DNA from: Epiperipatus broadwayi
Lineage: Eukaryota; Onychophora; Udeonychophora; Euonychophora; Peripatidae
DNA: 64,000 bases
NCBI GenBank assembly: GCA_028023455.1
Contig: JAQFVV010006696.1
Location: forward strand, 347,001 to 411,000
Direction of reading: 5' to 3'
The position numbers and the translations under genes were made by a program. Position 1 is the stretch's first letter; every line of letters starts with the position of its first letter. Below, piece by piece: positions 28,831-40,901 of this stretch. Under the pieces are notes generated by a model. The model was not told where the DNA came from, did no database searches, and saw only the letters and a list, made by a program, of their open reading frames with translations.

Positions 28831-30886
28831 TGTAATGATATATAAATATGTCATTACATTAATTTAAAATAAAAACTTAAAAGTTCGCAAATAAAAGTAA
28901 AAAACTGAACGCTAAAATTAAAATGTTTGTTAAACGTATATACATTCGCACAGATGCCAAACTTTAAAAATATTTTTTTAAAAAAAAACAAGTATTTGAA
29001 CGTACTTTTTTTATAAAAAAAAAAGTACAAGATTTAAAAATAAAAACAGGTATTAATTAATGTAATCTGTAAATGGAAATGATTGTTTATGAATTATCGA
29101 AAACCAAGCTAGCCTTGGGCTCTTGTATGATTAAAATGATCTGATGAAAGATAGATAAGAAAATAAAGAGAAATTAGCTTGACCAATGGAAGCACTAAGC
29201 CTTGGCTCGGACCCGAACAAAAGTGATGGATTAGTGACATTTTGTTAATTAAATCCGTGTGGATAATATAAAAAGGGAAATACAGTTTTTTCAGGCAGTT
29301 CCAGTGTTGTGTGTTTGAGAGTCGTGGTAGGACACACATACCACACTCTCTATTTAAAAAAAAAGAAAAAGGAAAAGACTGTGATACCTTGAACCAGCTA
29401 TTGCCATCTCCAGAACATTATCTTCCAATGGAGGCATCGCGGGAATTAAAAACAGGAACCTGGACTCTTCTACCATAAGCTATATGAAATGAACAGTTAT
29501 TAAAATCAATTAAGAACTTTCGTCAAGTTTTATAAATTGATAAACAAGCCAACTTAAATGTTAAAAACGGACTCTTATCTGACTTTTGTAAGTTTTTAAA
29601 TTAAATTAATAATGTTTAATTTTATATGTTTTCCGATTGATAAAAATCATTTTCATTTTTTTTTTCTCTTATTGTATAAATTATTTGTTGTTTAAATTTT
29701 AAATGATGAAATTTAAGGTTGGGTATAGACGTTGCATAGATTTGTTAGCAGTTGATAATGTTGTGGTTTTCACATTCGATTAGAATATATGTCAACGATA
29801 TCACTGCAAGCACCTTACGATGAATGCTAATGGGATTTGTATATTCCCTATGCAAGTGACGCTTATCGATGACTATTTTGATCGGTTGTGTTTAATTTGG
29901 GATGTTTTTGACCGTGGAATCTGTGCAGCTGATCTATACTCAACATTTTAAAACAAATTTTATAAAATTCATTTGTGCGAATGTATCTAAATGTTAAATT
30001 TAAGTCGGGCGTGAATGGCTATATAGTTTTGTAAAGTTATATTAAGGGAGGGTAATCTTAGGTTATTCGTTTCGTAGTTGAATTGGCTCAATGGATTGGA
30101 TATATTTGTGTAATTAGTAGATATAGTATGAGATCTGCTTCGGTCAGGATTGCATATATATGCCACACACCTTCTGTTTGCCTATGAATGGGTTGGTAAG
30201 TCGGCAGAAGACCGCAGACCATTCCTATGGAGTTTTTTGTTTATTGTTCTACTTGCCAACAGATGTGACATTCCTGTTGGTGGAGAGTCAATGTATTCTC
30301 TAATTCTACTTACTGTTCAGATGTACTTTCCTGGCAGTATAGTATTTTGTGTTCTCGTATCATGCTACAGTGAATACTTGAATGTATTAGATGGATTGGC
30401 GCCAGTTTGGTTGCAAAATTTGTGGCCTAAGGTTAAACCAGGGAAGAATATTTTCTTTTCAAATGCAGATCTATGTAGTCTATTCATACTTGACTAGCTA
30501 AATAAAATATTAAACTCATTGAAACTTAGTTAAATGTAAAATTAAAAGTTAATATAAAAATCTAAAATGTTAAACTTATTCCTCAAAATTTAAATGTTAT
30601 TTTATATGTGCGTAAATAAATATTTTTATATGTTAATTTCTGGCAGTGGCTTTTATTTATTGATATTTAAGATATAAATTAAGATATAGATTTTTATCTC
30701 TGCGTCTCCGCTGAGCTAGTCACTTGGGCTAACGATCGGAATATTTAAATAAAGTGGAATCTTAACAGCACGTATCTGCCTACTTTATAAATTTTTCTAG
30801 GCTCAAATGCCTAGATGGCGCCCTGGTAGTTGCAGATATTGTTTTTGCGGTTAGATTCGATCTTCACTTTCATTTCAATCGTTATA
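28831..30886 (-). repeat. Family 1 repeat, copy D (about 2.06 kb, inverted relative to A-C)
   Basis: Reads TGTAATGATATATAAATATG at its plus-strand left end and CAATCGTTATA at its right end, with (TA)n on both sides. It is an inverted copy of 17447-19457 along its whole length, including GGTTAGATTCGATCTTC, GGCAGATACGTGC in reverse, CATTATCTTCCAATGGAGGC (29418) and the 30190-30500 block. About 11.4 kb separates the centres of C and D. Contains the longest open frame of the family (30150-30497). Confidence 0.82.
30150..30497 (+). pseudogene. Open frame inside family 1 copy D, shared in part with copy C
   Basis: 115 codons are open, but the frame starts at TTG rather than ATG; the first in-frame ATG is within ESMYSL. 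It reads RRPFLWSFLFIVLLANRCDI, then PVGGESMYSLILL and DGLAPVWLQNLWPKVKPGKN. Copy C keeps about 69 codons of the same frame (17905-18114, minus) with roughly one residue in four changed. Copies A and B have stops in the equivalent region (about 32240-32400 and 41480-41640). Hydrophobic segments are present, but this level of change is what neutral drift would give. Most likely not a gene. Confidence 0.3.
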
Positions 30887-30909
30887 ATATATATATATTA
30901 TGTTGAAAC

Positions 30910-31350
30910 AGATTTTCATGGGTTGGGTATATAAAAGACATATTTTGCATTTTCATCTGTGTTAAAAAATTTTAAATATTGATATTCTGACATTTCGAGT
31001 TGGGTACACAAGTCATCCACTGGGTAATTAAAGATAGAAAGTTGGTTGTAGAGGAGCTTCAATCATTGATTTGAATAAACATTAAAGTTCCACCAATAGT
31101 AAAAATGTTAAATTTAAGAAATTTTATCCTTTTTGGAAAGATTTTTTTAAAAATCATTATTAAATTTAACATTTTTGCTATTAATAGAAGTTTAATGTTT
31201 AGTCAAATAAGTTATTTTTGCACCTCTACAATTGTGATTCTACCTTTTATCATCCAGTGTATGACTTGTGTGACAAAGTTGAAATGTCAAAATATCAACT
31301 TTTAAAATTATTTAACACGGATGAACCCACAAAATATGTTTATATATATA
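30910..31350. repeat. Foldback (MITE-like) inverted repeat, about 440 bp
   Basis: Arms about 30945-31025 and 31250-31335: TTTGCATTTTCATCTGTGTTA against TAACACGGATGAACCCACAAA, and CACAAGTCATCCACTGGG against CCAGTGTATGACTTGTGTG. Between them TAAAAATGTTAAATTTA (31101) and AAATTTAACATTTTTGCTA (31163) form an inner inverted pair. Lies between family 1 copies D and A, bordered by TA-rich DNA. Confidence 0.8.
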
Positions 31351-31382
31351 TAAATTGAAGCTTTTATATATATATATATATA

Positions 31383-33328
31383 TATAATGATCTGGATTTA
31401 GGGGACTTAACGTAATCTACACTACAGGGCGCCAACTAGGCATATGAACCTAGAAAAATTTATAAAGTAGGCAGATACGTAAGTCAAAAAAAATATTTTT
31501 TTTTATATATTTTGATATCCGGTCATTAGCCCATTGTCACTAGCTCAGGGGAATAGCAGAGATTTACATTTTATAAAAAATTCTTATCTAAGAATAAATT
31601 AAAAAAAAAAAGAATAAAATAAGCCACTGCCAGTAATTAACATACAAACATTTATTTACAGACATATATAAAATTTAACATTATTATTTTAGCATGTTTA
31701 TTTTAACATTTAACATTATTTTTAACTTTTATTTTAGATTTTAATATACATTTTAATTTTTTATACTATTATAAGTTTGCACAGATGGATTTATAAAAGT
31801 TTGTTTTATAAATGTTGAGTATAGATCAGTTACATAGATTACACGATCAAAAACATTTCAAAGTAAACATAAACAATCAAAATATAAAGTCATTGATGGA
31901 AATGCAGAGGGGAATTTATAAGAAACCCAATGGCATTCATCATAAGATGCCGCAAGGCACCAATATCTTAAAGACATCCGACATAAATACATATTAGATA
32001 TTCACCATAAGGAATCAGTATTTACAGAATGTCTAACATTTTGATCAAATATTAAAACCAAAAACATCATTAACCGGTAATGAACCCATGCAAGCATCTA
32101 TACCCAACTTAAATTTAATGCATTTTTATTTAGAGTGTCGAGTATGAATAGAATACATAGATTTGCATTTAAAAAGAAAATACTCTATCCATATTTAACC
32201 TTAGGCCAAAAGTTCACAGTCAAACTGATGTCAATTCATCTGATATACTGATGTGTTCAATGTAATATGAAATATGACAGCACAATTAGGTTAAGAGAAG
32301 AAATTGCTTCTCGTCAGATAGGAATACTACCTCTATCTGATGATAAGAGCAATAACAAAAAACTCCATAAAAAGAAATTGCGGTCTCCATTTTATAATTC
32401 CTCCTATAGGCAAAATGAGTGTGATTGGCATATAAAGTGATTCTGCCCCTAGCGAACCTCATACTACATCTACCAATTACACCAATATATCCAAACCATT
32501 GACGTAATTCAACTACGAAACATATAACCTAAGATTACCCTCCATAATATAACTTTACAAATCTATATAGCCATTCATGCCCGACTTAAGTTTAACATTT
32601 ATATAATTTAATTTATCGCAAAACAAAAATCATAAATAAAACTTAAAGAACAAAAAAATAATAAATGGAAATGATTTAAAAAAATACATCAAATAAAATC
32701 ATAACTAACTAATAAATAATTTAGTTTGGTCAGATAGGAATTTATTTCTATTTTTTTCAAATACAGGGAAAGTTTATATTATAAAGTTTTTAATGTTTTC
32801 AAATGTTCATTAATTATATTTTTCTTACTGTTTTGAAAAATGTTCATAGTCTCTGATTTTTTTGTAATGGAAGGTATTAATTCCCACAAAGTCATAAGAA
32901 GATTGGTGTGCAGTTAACTGTTGGTCCTTCATAGTTGATGCTATTCTTTCGGGCCTTGATGTCCGGTGGTCCACAATATTGGAAAATGATGTTTCATTTT
33001 TTGAACAATTGAAGGAATTGAGTGTGTCTTTCAATCCCTTCTCCTCCAACCCTCTCCAACTTAACACATATCTGTCATCTTGTAATAACTAACTAATAAT
33101 TTTCAAACTTTTCCTTTTACATTAATTTTAAGGATTCAATTGACATTACGTCATTGATGTGATGGTCCTTTCGCTGAGGTCCAATTCCAATGTTTTTCTC
33201 TCCTATCTGACCTTTGCTTATGCATTTTGAATGCCCAAGGGCTGGTTTATATTTAACTAATTAAAATAATCATTTCCATTTTCTGATTATTTAATGTGTT
33301 TTCCAACTTTATATATATATATATATAT
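31383..33328 (+). repeat. Family 1 repeat, copy A, left segment
   Basis: Starts TATAATGATCTGGATTTAGG after (TA)n. Collinear with copy B (40592-42768): TTAGGGGACTTAACGTAATC, CCTAGAAAAATTTATAAAGT, GTTGAGTATAGATCAG, ATCATAAGATGCCGCAAG, and GTGTGCAGTTAACTGTTGGT. The copy is interrupted after GTGTTTTCCAACTTT by an LTR retrotransposon and resumes at 39754. An open plus-strand frame at 31812-31997 has a weaker parallel in copy B but stops in C. Confidence 0.85.
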
Positions 33329-35283
33329 TGTAATGGAACGTATATGAGGCAGCCCACGATTGGGCAAGCCAAATGTAATGGAAACTATATGGTAGCTTAC
33401 AATTGGATAAGCTAAATATAATGGAACGTCGATTAGGTATTCCATTAAAATTAAAGATTGAAGAAAAACGAAATTATTCCAGTTATATTTAAATAAATTG
33501 TTTAAATGCACTTCCAGCTAGCTATATATAAAACAAATCTAAAATCATGCAAAGCAATGAGATCTATCTTTATAATTTATTTTTAAAGATGATGTGACTA
33601 ACTAATATATATATATATTAGAAACAAAGGGACTTCTACTAAATTCAAATATACACATCTAACTATATAAATTTATGTACCTCTAAATATATAAATGAAT
33701 AATAATATGTGTAAGTGACCTACAAACCAAATAATAAATGAAATATGAAATTATCTTTTATTATTTATAAATTCAATTAATTTCATAATAACTTTGGCAT
33801 TAAAAGAAAATAAGAATAATATAGTATCGCTCTTTTAAATAATTACAAAGGCATTATTTATAAAAACAAATAGTACATCCTTTATTTTATGTTATAGTTC
33901 AACTTTAAATAATATTGATGTTTTAAATATAAATACAAAGAATAACTATATGTATATACTTGTAATAAGTATATATAGATTAAATATATAAAGACATATT
34001 TTTGCCTAACCATTATAATATAAATATAACAATTCATATATAACTTCAACCTATAAATTACATTTTAAGATTTTTAAATTATTTAAGATAATTGTCTGAA
34101 CATCTGTTATACGTTTAATATTATTATAAAACAAGATGCTTAAATTGACCACTTATAAAACGTTGTATTTTTATAATAAAAAAAAAATAAAAGTAAAAAA
34201 AAAAAAATATATCAATCTCAAAAATATATTTATATATTACTCATACATATATAAAATTATTAAATACCTTTTAAAGTTCATTTAGCTAATTTTCCTTTCC
34301 AAAAAGTTAATTTATTCCATGAGTTTTTTTTTATCCGTTTACTTTTGATTATTAGAATGCATTCTATCGAAAGGCGAAGAAATTATTATATTAAAGAAAA
34401 TTGTTAATCCTTAGATATATGCATATTTTATCCGTTTTAAAATTTCCTTCCTTTTTAAAAAATAAATAAACCAATTAAAATGTTAAATCCAGCATGTTAA
34501 TTCCAATTACTTCCAGATTATGATTAAATTGATGATTATACATTTAAGATAGCTATATCTAGTTTCAACTCCAGACGCGATGAAATTTATACATTGAATT
34601 TTTTTTTAGTTGTTCCATTGAAAATTGCCTTGGAATAAATGAAAGTGATGATGCAGCCTCCTGGCTGCGATTCTTGATTAACCTGCCATAATCTATGTAT
34701 TTACCATAAGATATATATATATATATTATTTCAGTATTTTGAAGAATAGTAAATTTTATAGAAATAAAGTACAATAAAATCTTTATTTTTCAGTTGTTTG
34801 TTCTATATCTATTCCAATAATAATAATATAATAATAATGGCTTCTTTTATTGTTGTTGCTGTTGTTCCATGCGCCAGCAGATGCTATTTTAAAACTCATG
34901 TTATATATGTTCTCTTTTAAAACAATTAACATTAAAATAAAAATAAAATATCAAGTATATATATATATAAAATATTAAATTGAAAATTTGACATCTTTAA
35001 AAATATACATAAATAATTATTTATTACATTTAATAATCATTATAAATAAAATAATTTTTTTAATTAACAATTTATATGTCCTTATTTATTTTAATAATTA
35101 AATGTTTATTATGATGTACTATCAATATATATAAATAAAACAATAACTTCAAATAATAACTATATTTAATAAACATAAAAGAAAAATTTAAATATTTCAT
35201 ATGTAAACATCAACTTAAAGAGATTTTTTTTTTAATAACAAATGATAATTTAAAAATATAATATCGACTTATCGATATTTACA
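33329..35283 (-). repeat. 3' LTR (left) of the gag-only element
   Basis: 1955 bp, TG...CA. Its plus-strand left end contains a tandem array: units at 33329-33373 and 33374-33416 and a partial one from 33417, each starting T(G/A)TAATGG and ending AAGC(C/T)AAA. The array is also present in the other LTR. Confidence 0.93.
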
Positions 35284-35459
35284 ATACCCTCTAATCCACC
35301 GAAAAAAAAAATGTCTTTGCAAATAACTAATTAATTAAGAGATATCGAAAAACTTTTCAAATTTATAATCTTTCTAAGCTAAATAATCCTTTAAAAATCA
35401 CAAATCAGTGATACAACTTTAACATTAAAGAACTCTTGAAAATCATTTTGAAAATCATT

Positions 35460-36608
35460 CTATTCTATTTTAAGTCTTTTCAATTTAACTTTAGGTTTAT
35501 TTAAATCTCTTTCCTTAACTATATTTTCTCGAAGAAAACCTTTATTATTTATCTTTCTATCTATAACTCTAAGTTTAACTTTGGCCTTTCCAATATCTCT
35601 TTCTTTATCAATAATCTTTCTGCTAATATTTAAATTGAATACCTTTTTATTTCTCTCAAATTTTAATAAGATATATCTTATGAATTTTGTCCTACTAGCA
35701 TACTTGTAAAATAGGTCTTTTCTAGTGCAGTAATGGTACAAATTATCACTCAAATATCCAGGTTCTAATATATATAAAAATATGCTTTCTTTGTACCACA
35801 TAAAATTACCATGATATTGTTCTTTATATTGACTTTGATAAACACATTCTGTTCTTTCTAGTAATTTTTGAGAGTTAATTTTAATCTTTTCTGGTAAACT
35901 TAATTCAACTTCTAAAGTTTGAGCACTTTCATTCATTTTATTATAATGCATTTTTATTTCTCCTAACTCTAGAGTATTATTGTCTAACCATTGAAAACCT
36001 AACTGTCCAATTTCTAAATTGTCAATAGTGTCCTTTAATCTTTCATAATTTAATTCTACTTCTTCTAATTGCTTTTTTGAATTTAATTTTATTTTTAAGG
36101 ATTTATCAATTCTTTTATCCTCACTATAGTATTCATCAAAATTTTTAGGTTTCTTTATAGTCTTTCTTTCAACTACTTCTAATCTGGCTATAATTCCTTG
36201 ATTTTCTTCTTTCATTTCATTATTTATTTCTTCAATTTTTGCTTTTAAAGAATTAGCTTCTACTATTGTCTCTTCTCTATATTTTTCCATCTTTTCATCA
36301 AATTTTACTTCTACTCTTCTAATACTATCATCTACCAAAACTTTTAATTCATTAGAATTAATTTTCATCTCAGCTCTAAGATCATCATATTTAGATTCTA
36401 GCTTCTGAGAGAGTTCATCAGAATTTGTTTTTAAGTTGGTTTTCATCTCAGCTTTAAGTTCATCAGCATTTATTTTTAATCTAGATTCTAGTTTATCATA
36501 TTTAGACTCTAGTCTCTCATATTTGGTATTTAATCTAGATTCAAATTTTTCCATAAAATCTCTTAAGTCAAAATCACCACTAACTGGCATTTCACTACTG
36601 TTATCCAT
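35460..36608 (-). CDS. 382-codon coiled-coil protein, candidate Gag of a nonautonomous LTR element
   Basis: Intact ATG-to-TAG frame, the only long intact frame in the window. Residues about 15-145 are strongly coiled-coil: heptad-like repeats rich in Glu/Lys/Leu with recurrent KYERLESKYDKLESRLK and LRAEMKINSNELK units. Residues about 160-290 look globular, with the aromatic stretches GFQWLDNNTLELGE, YHGNFMWYKESIFLYI and LSDNLYHYCTRKDLFYKY. The last 90 residues are very basic (Arg/Lys-rich, repeated KERD.(G/N)K(A/P)KVKL), suiting nucleic-acid binding. No CCHC zinc knuckle, DTG/DSG protease or RT motif. Position between PBS and 3' LTR argues for a Gag-like structural role, with the basic tail replacing a nucleocapsid domain; this is inference. 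Preceded by a leader of about 1.2 kb. A captured host coiled-coil gene is the alternative. Confidence 0.75.
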   Translation of the reverse strand: MDNSSEMPVSGDFDLRDFMEKFESRLNTKYERLESKYDKLESRLKINADELKAEMKTNLKTNSDELSQKLESKYDDLRAEMKINSNELKVLVDDSIRRVEVKFDEKMEKYREETIVEANSLKAKIEEINNEMKEENQGIIARLEVVERKTIKKPKNFDEYYSEDKRIDKSLKIKLNSKKQLEEVELNYERLKDTIDNLEIGQLGFQWLDNNTLELGEIKMHYNKMNESAQTLEVELSLPEKIKINSQKLLERTECVYQSQYKEQYHGNFMWYKESIFLYILEPGYLSDNLYHYCTRKDLFYKYASRTKFIRYILLKFERNKKVFNLNISRKIIDKERDIGKAKVKLRVIDRKINNKGFLRENIVKERDLNKPKVKLKRLKIE

Positions 36609-37790
36609 TATTACTAGAACTATAATATTATATACTCAAAAAAAAAAAAATCCAAGATATATATATATTTATTTCTATATAGTAATTATCACAGATCAAG
36701 GGCTCATCATCTCCAATCATTATTCCAACAAGCAATTATTTAACTAAAAAAAAAAAATACAATCCTTTTTAATCTTATAATACATAATAGCTATCTGACA
36801 ATCTAAATTTTGCTTATTTGAACTCATGTTTAAAAGTCATTTATAATGAAAATATAATATTACTATACTTGTTTTCAAACCTTAATTAATAATCAATGTA
36901 ATAAATTATTTGTTACAAACAATAATCAATTAATCTAGTCCCTAAGTTTGGTGTTATATATTTAAGTTATATACTTATCTATTCCTCCAAAGATCTGATA
37001 GATTTTGACAACCAAAAGATTGATTAGCACTTTACAACTTTGATGTAGATAAAAGAATTCAATCATTATTCCCAAAGCATACAATGTTTCATGAACACTT
37101 AGATGATTATCACATTTCATTCTATCCAATTTACTACAACCCATAATAATTTTCTGAAAACACTATTACACTACCCTGCTTATATTTAAGTCTTAGGGGC
37201 TATTACTTATAAAATATTTCCTTGCTCATCTTAAGGAGACTTAGAGGTAAATATCATACATATATCAAAATAATTATACCTTACTCTCTTTGGAGTTTTA
37301 AAGATAAAATCATGGCAGGACCACTGTTAGCTGCTTCATGATAAATAATAATAATAATAAACATCAAAATTTGGGTTGAAGCAATGAATGAGATCAATCA
37401 ATCACAAATGACATGAATGCATTACATCCCTAAGACAATGACAAAAATTCCCCATCCAACATCAATACTTGCAACAGAACCAACCAAACTCCAACAATCA
37501 AATATCCCATCCAACCTTCAAAATTATAGATTTTCTACAACATAAACTTTCCAAATATGGACAAAATTATTATACCGTACTTTAACACCATCATTAAAAA
37601 ATAATACAATAACACTAACCATCACCATCTAAACATAAGGCTAAAATATTTCCATTTATATAAAAAAAAAAAAATTAAACATACAAAAATGTTTCTTTTT
37701 CTTTAAACTATACATCTCATATTAATATATATATATATATACTATACATTTCTCAGGTATGTGGGGTATTTCAAGCCCTAATTAGCTTAT
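36609..37790 (-). other. Leader (5' UTR) of the gag-only element
   Basis: About 1.2 kb between the primer-binding site and the start codon. No frame above 75 codons other than shadows. It contains short upstream ATGs and several A-rich runs; such long leaders often carry packaging signals, which cannot be recognised from sequence here. Confidence 0.6.
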
Positions 37791-37815
37791 TTCGAGCCCT
37801 AGTTGTTGCGCCAAA
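37791..37815 (-). promoter_or_regulatory. Primer-binding site complementary to a tRNA 3' end
   Basis: Immediately inside the right LTR (two bases away), the minus strand reads TGGCGCAACAACTAGGGC followed by TCGAA. Its complement has the layout of a tRNA 3' end: T-loop TTCGAGC, five-base T-stem strand, seven-base acceptor strand, G73, CCA. I cannot name the tRNA. A partial second copy (TTCAAGCCCTAATTAGC) lies just upstream at 37771-37787. Confidence 0.8.
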
Positions 37816-39753
37816 TGTAATGGAACGTATATGAGGCAGCCCACGATTGAGCAAGCCAAATGTAATGGAAACTATATGGTAGCTTACAATTGGATAAGCT
37901 AAATATAATGGAACGTCTATTAGGTATTCCATTAAAATTAAAGATTGAAGAAAAACGAAATTATTCCAGTTATATTTAAATAAATTGTTTAAATGCACTT
38001 CCAGCTAGCTATATATAAAACAAATCTAAAATCATGCAAAGCAATGAGATCTATCTTTATAATTTATTTTTAAAGATGATGTGACTAACTAATCAATATA
38101 TATATTAGAAACAAAGGGACTTCTACTAAATTCAAATATACACATCTAACTATATAAATTTATGTACCTCTAAATATATAAATGAATAATAATATGTGTA
38201 AGTGACCTACAAACCAAATAATAAATGAAATATGAAATTATCTTTTATTATTTATAAATTCAATTAATTTCATAATAACTTTGGCATTAAAAGAAAATAA
38301 GAATAATATAGTATCGCTCTTTTAAATAATTACAAAGGCATTATTTATAAAAACAAATAGTACATCCTTTATTTTATGTTATAGTTCAACTTTAAATAAT
38401 ATTGATGTTTTAAATATAAATACAAAGAATAACTATATGTATATACTTGTAATAAGTATATATAGATTAAATATATAAAGACATATTTTTGCCTAACCAT
38501 TATAATATAAATATAACAATTCATATATAACTTCAACCTATAAATTACATTTTAAGATTTTTAAATTATTTAAGATAATTGTCTGAACATCTGTTATACG
38601 TTTAATATTATTATAAAACAAGATGCTTAAATTGACTATTTATATAACGTTATATTTTATAATGAAAAAATAAAATAAATAAACAAAAAATATCGATCTC
38701 AAAAATATATTTATACATATATAATATATCTATTAACTACCTTTTTAAAAGTTCATTTAGCTAATTTTCCTTTCAAAAAGTTAATTTACTCCATGAGTTC
38801 TTTCTTTATCCGTTTACTTTTGATTATTAGAATGCATTCTATCGAAGGTGAAGAAACTATTATATTAAAGAAAATTGTTAATTCCTTAGATATATGCATA
38901 TTTTATCCGTTTCAAAATTTCCTTCCTTGGAAAAAAATAAATAAACAAATTGAAATATTAAATCCAGCATGTCAATTCCAATTACTTCCAAATTATGATT
39001 AAATTGATGATTATACATTTAAGATAGCTATATCTAGTTTCAACTCCAGACGCGATGAAATTTATACATTGAATTTTTTTAGTTGTTCCATTGAAAATTG
39101 CCTTGGAATAAATGAAAGTGATGATGCAGCCTCCTGGCTGCGATTCTTGATTAACCTGCCATAATCTATGTATTTACCATAAGATATATATATATATTAT
39201 TTCAGTATTTTGAAGAATAGTAAATTTTATAGAAATAAAGTACAATAAAATCTTTATTTTTCAGTTGTTTGTTCTATATCTATTCCAATAATAATATATA
39301 ATAATAATGGCTTCTTTTATTGTTGTTGCTGTTGTTCCATGCGCCAGCAGATGCTATTTTAAAACTCATGTTATATATGTTCTCTTTTAAAACAATTAAC
39401 ATTAAAATAAAAATAAAATATCAAGTGTATATATATAAAATATTAAATTGAAAATTTGACATCTTTAAAAATATACATAAATAATTATTTATTGCATTTA
39501 ATAATCATTATAAATAAAATAATTTTTTTAATTAATAATTTATATGTCCTTATTTATTTTAATAATTAAATGTTTATTATGATGTACTATCAATATATAT
39601 AAATAAAACAATAACTTCAATTAATAACTATATTTAATAAACATAAAAGAAAAATTTAAATATTTCATATGTAAACATCAACTTAAAGAGGGTTTTTTTT
39701 TTTAATAATAAATGATAATTTAAAAATATAATATCGACTTATCGATATTTACA
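37816..39753 (-). repeat. 5' LTR (right) of the gag-only element
   Basis: 1938 bp, nearly identical to the left LTR. Visible differences cluster in homopolymer and TA runs (e.g. around 38630-38720 versus 34145-34260). Followed on the right by (TA)n and then the remainder of family 1 copy A. Confidence 0.93.
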
Positions 39754-39979
39754 ATATATATATATATATATCTTTTTGTTGAAAGATTTAGTTTTTCTAT
39801 TTTTAATAAAGTTTTATTTTAATAATTTTTTTTATCTGTGCAATTTTATATATATACGAGTTTAAGATGATTTTTTATATTTCAATTTTTAATTCTTAGA
39901 AAAGTTTTTATTTACGGAATTTTATTTTTTTCATGTTTACTAATAAAAAACAATGTAACATATGTATGTGCCCATTACA
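39754..39979 (+). repeat. Family 1 repeat, copy A, right segment
   Basis: After a short (TA)n the sequence CTTTTTGTTGAAAGATTTAG resumes homology with copy B at 42559 and ends GTGCCCATTACA, matching the copy B terminus GTTCCCGTTACA. This demonstrates that 33329-39753 was inserted into a pre-existing family 1 copy. Confidence 0.88.
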
Positions 39980-40591
39980 TATCAGTAAACTTGCGTAAAA
40001 TAATAAACAATAAATAAAATATTTTACTTAAGGTTAGTAATTACGGTACACGATTAACAAAATTTACAAAACATTCGGTTTGTATAAAGACTATATATAA
40101 AAAAAAAATGTTTGCTATTGTTTTCCCAAGGACCATCCATGTTTACACCTCCTCCCCACAAGAGTTCAATTTTTTTTATACATTTTATTTTTACACATGG
40201 CATGACAAGCAAGTTATTTAAATTATTTATTTAAGAAAGTTGCACTGAGGTAAATATGTTTTAAGAAATAATGGGTTAAAATGTGCATATTTGCAGCACA
40301 ATTATAAATACCATCAACTTATTTATGACTGACTGAAATGCTTACATAGGATTACACTAAAGTAAATTCCCAAACAGTACTCTTTGTAAGGTACCACATT
40401 TACGATCATAAACTTAAAATTATTCATACTTTCTCATATTTAATATATGTGCAATTTCTTTTTGGCAGCACTTTTATAAGATTTAAAGTAACCAACTTTA
40501 TGTAAACAGATAACAATATTTCATTTTGAAATAGAAATTTACTCAGGGTATACGTGGTTTATTAAACATCGGCCCCAGTTGGGAAACCAAT
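39980..40591. other. Single-copy spacer between family 1 copies A and B
   Basis: About 610 bp of unassigned sequence; no ORF and no relation to the other repeats. If A and B were LTRs of one element, this would be all that remains of its interior, but no PBS or pol remnant is visible. Confidence 0.5.
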
Positions 40592-40868
40592 TATAATGTT
40601 CCAAATTTAGGGGACTTAACATAATCTACACTAAAGGGTGTCATCTAGGCATTTGAACCTAGAAAAATTTATAAAGTAGGCAGATACGTAAGTCCAAAAA
40701 AATTTTATTTTTATTTTATATATTTTAATTTCCGGTCATTAGCCCATTGTCACTAGCTCAGTGGAATACCAGAGATTTACATTTTATAATAAATTCTTAT
40801 CTAAGAATAAATTTTAAAATAAGAATAAAATAAGCCACTGCCAGTAATTAATATACAAACATTTATTT

Positions 40869-40901
<33 letters not shown>

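Larger units (their letters stand above)
33329..39753 (-). mobile_element. Complete gag-only LTR retrotransposon with 1.95-kb LTRs
   Basis: Two long direct repeats (33329-35283 and 37816-39753) flank a 2.53-kb interior. Each begins TGTAATGGAACG and ends CGATATTTACA, i.e. TG...CA. (TA)n lies on both outer sides, so a target-site duplication of ATATA type is likely but cannot be measured. Orientation is minus: the ORF (36608-35460) runs leftward and a primer-binding site (37793-37813) lies directly inside the right-hand LTR. A weak purine-rich segment (GGATTAGAGGG) precedes the left-hand LTR. There is no protease, RT, RNase H or integrase anywhere in the interior, so it must be mobilised in trans. 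The LTRs differ only by scattered substitutions and small indels, implying fairly recent insertion. It split family 1 copy A. Confidence 0.93.

Noticed and set aside
33287-33511. 74- and 75-codon minus-strand ORFs near 33.4 kb and 37.9 kb
   Set aside because: Identical because they lie in the two LTRs; they read through the end-repeat array and have no protein-like features.
36436-36747. 103-codon plus-strand ORF
   Set aside because: Antisense shadow of the start of the 382-codon Gag-like ORF.
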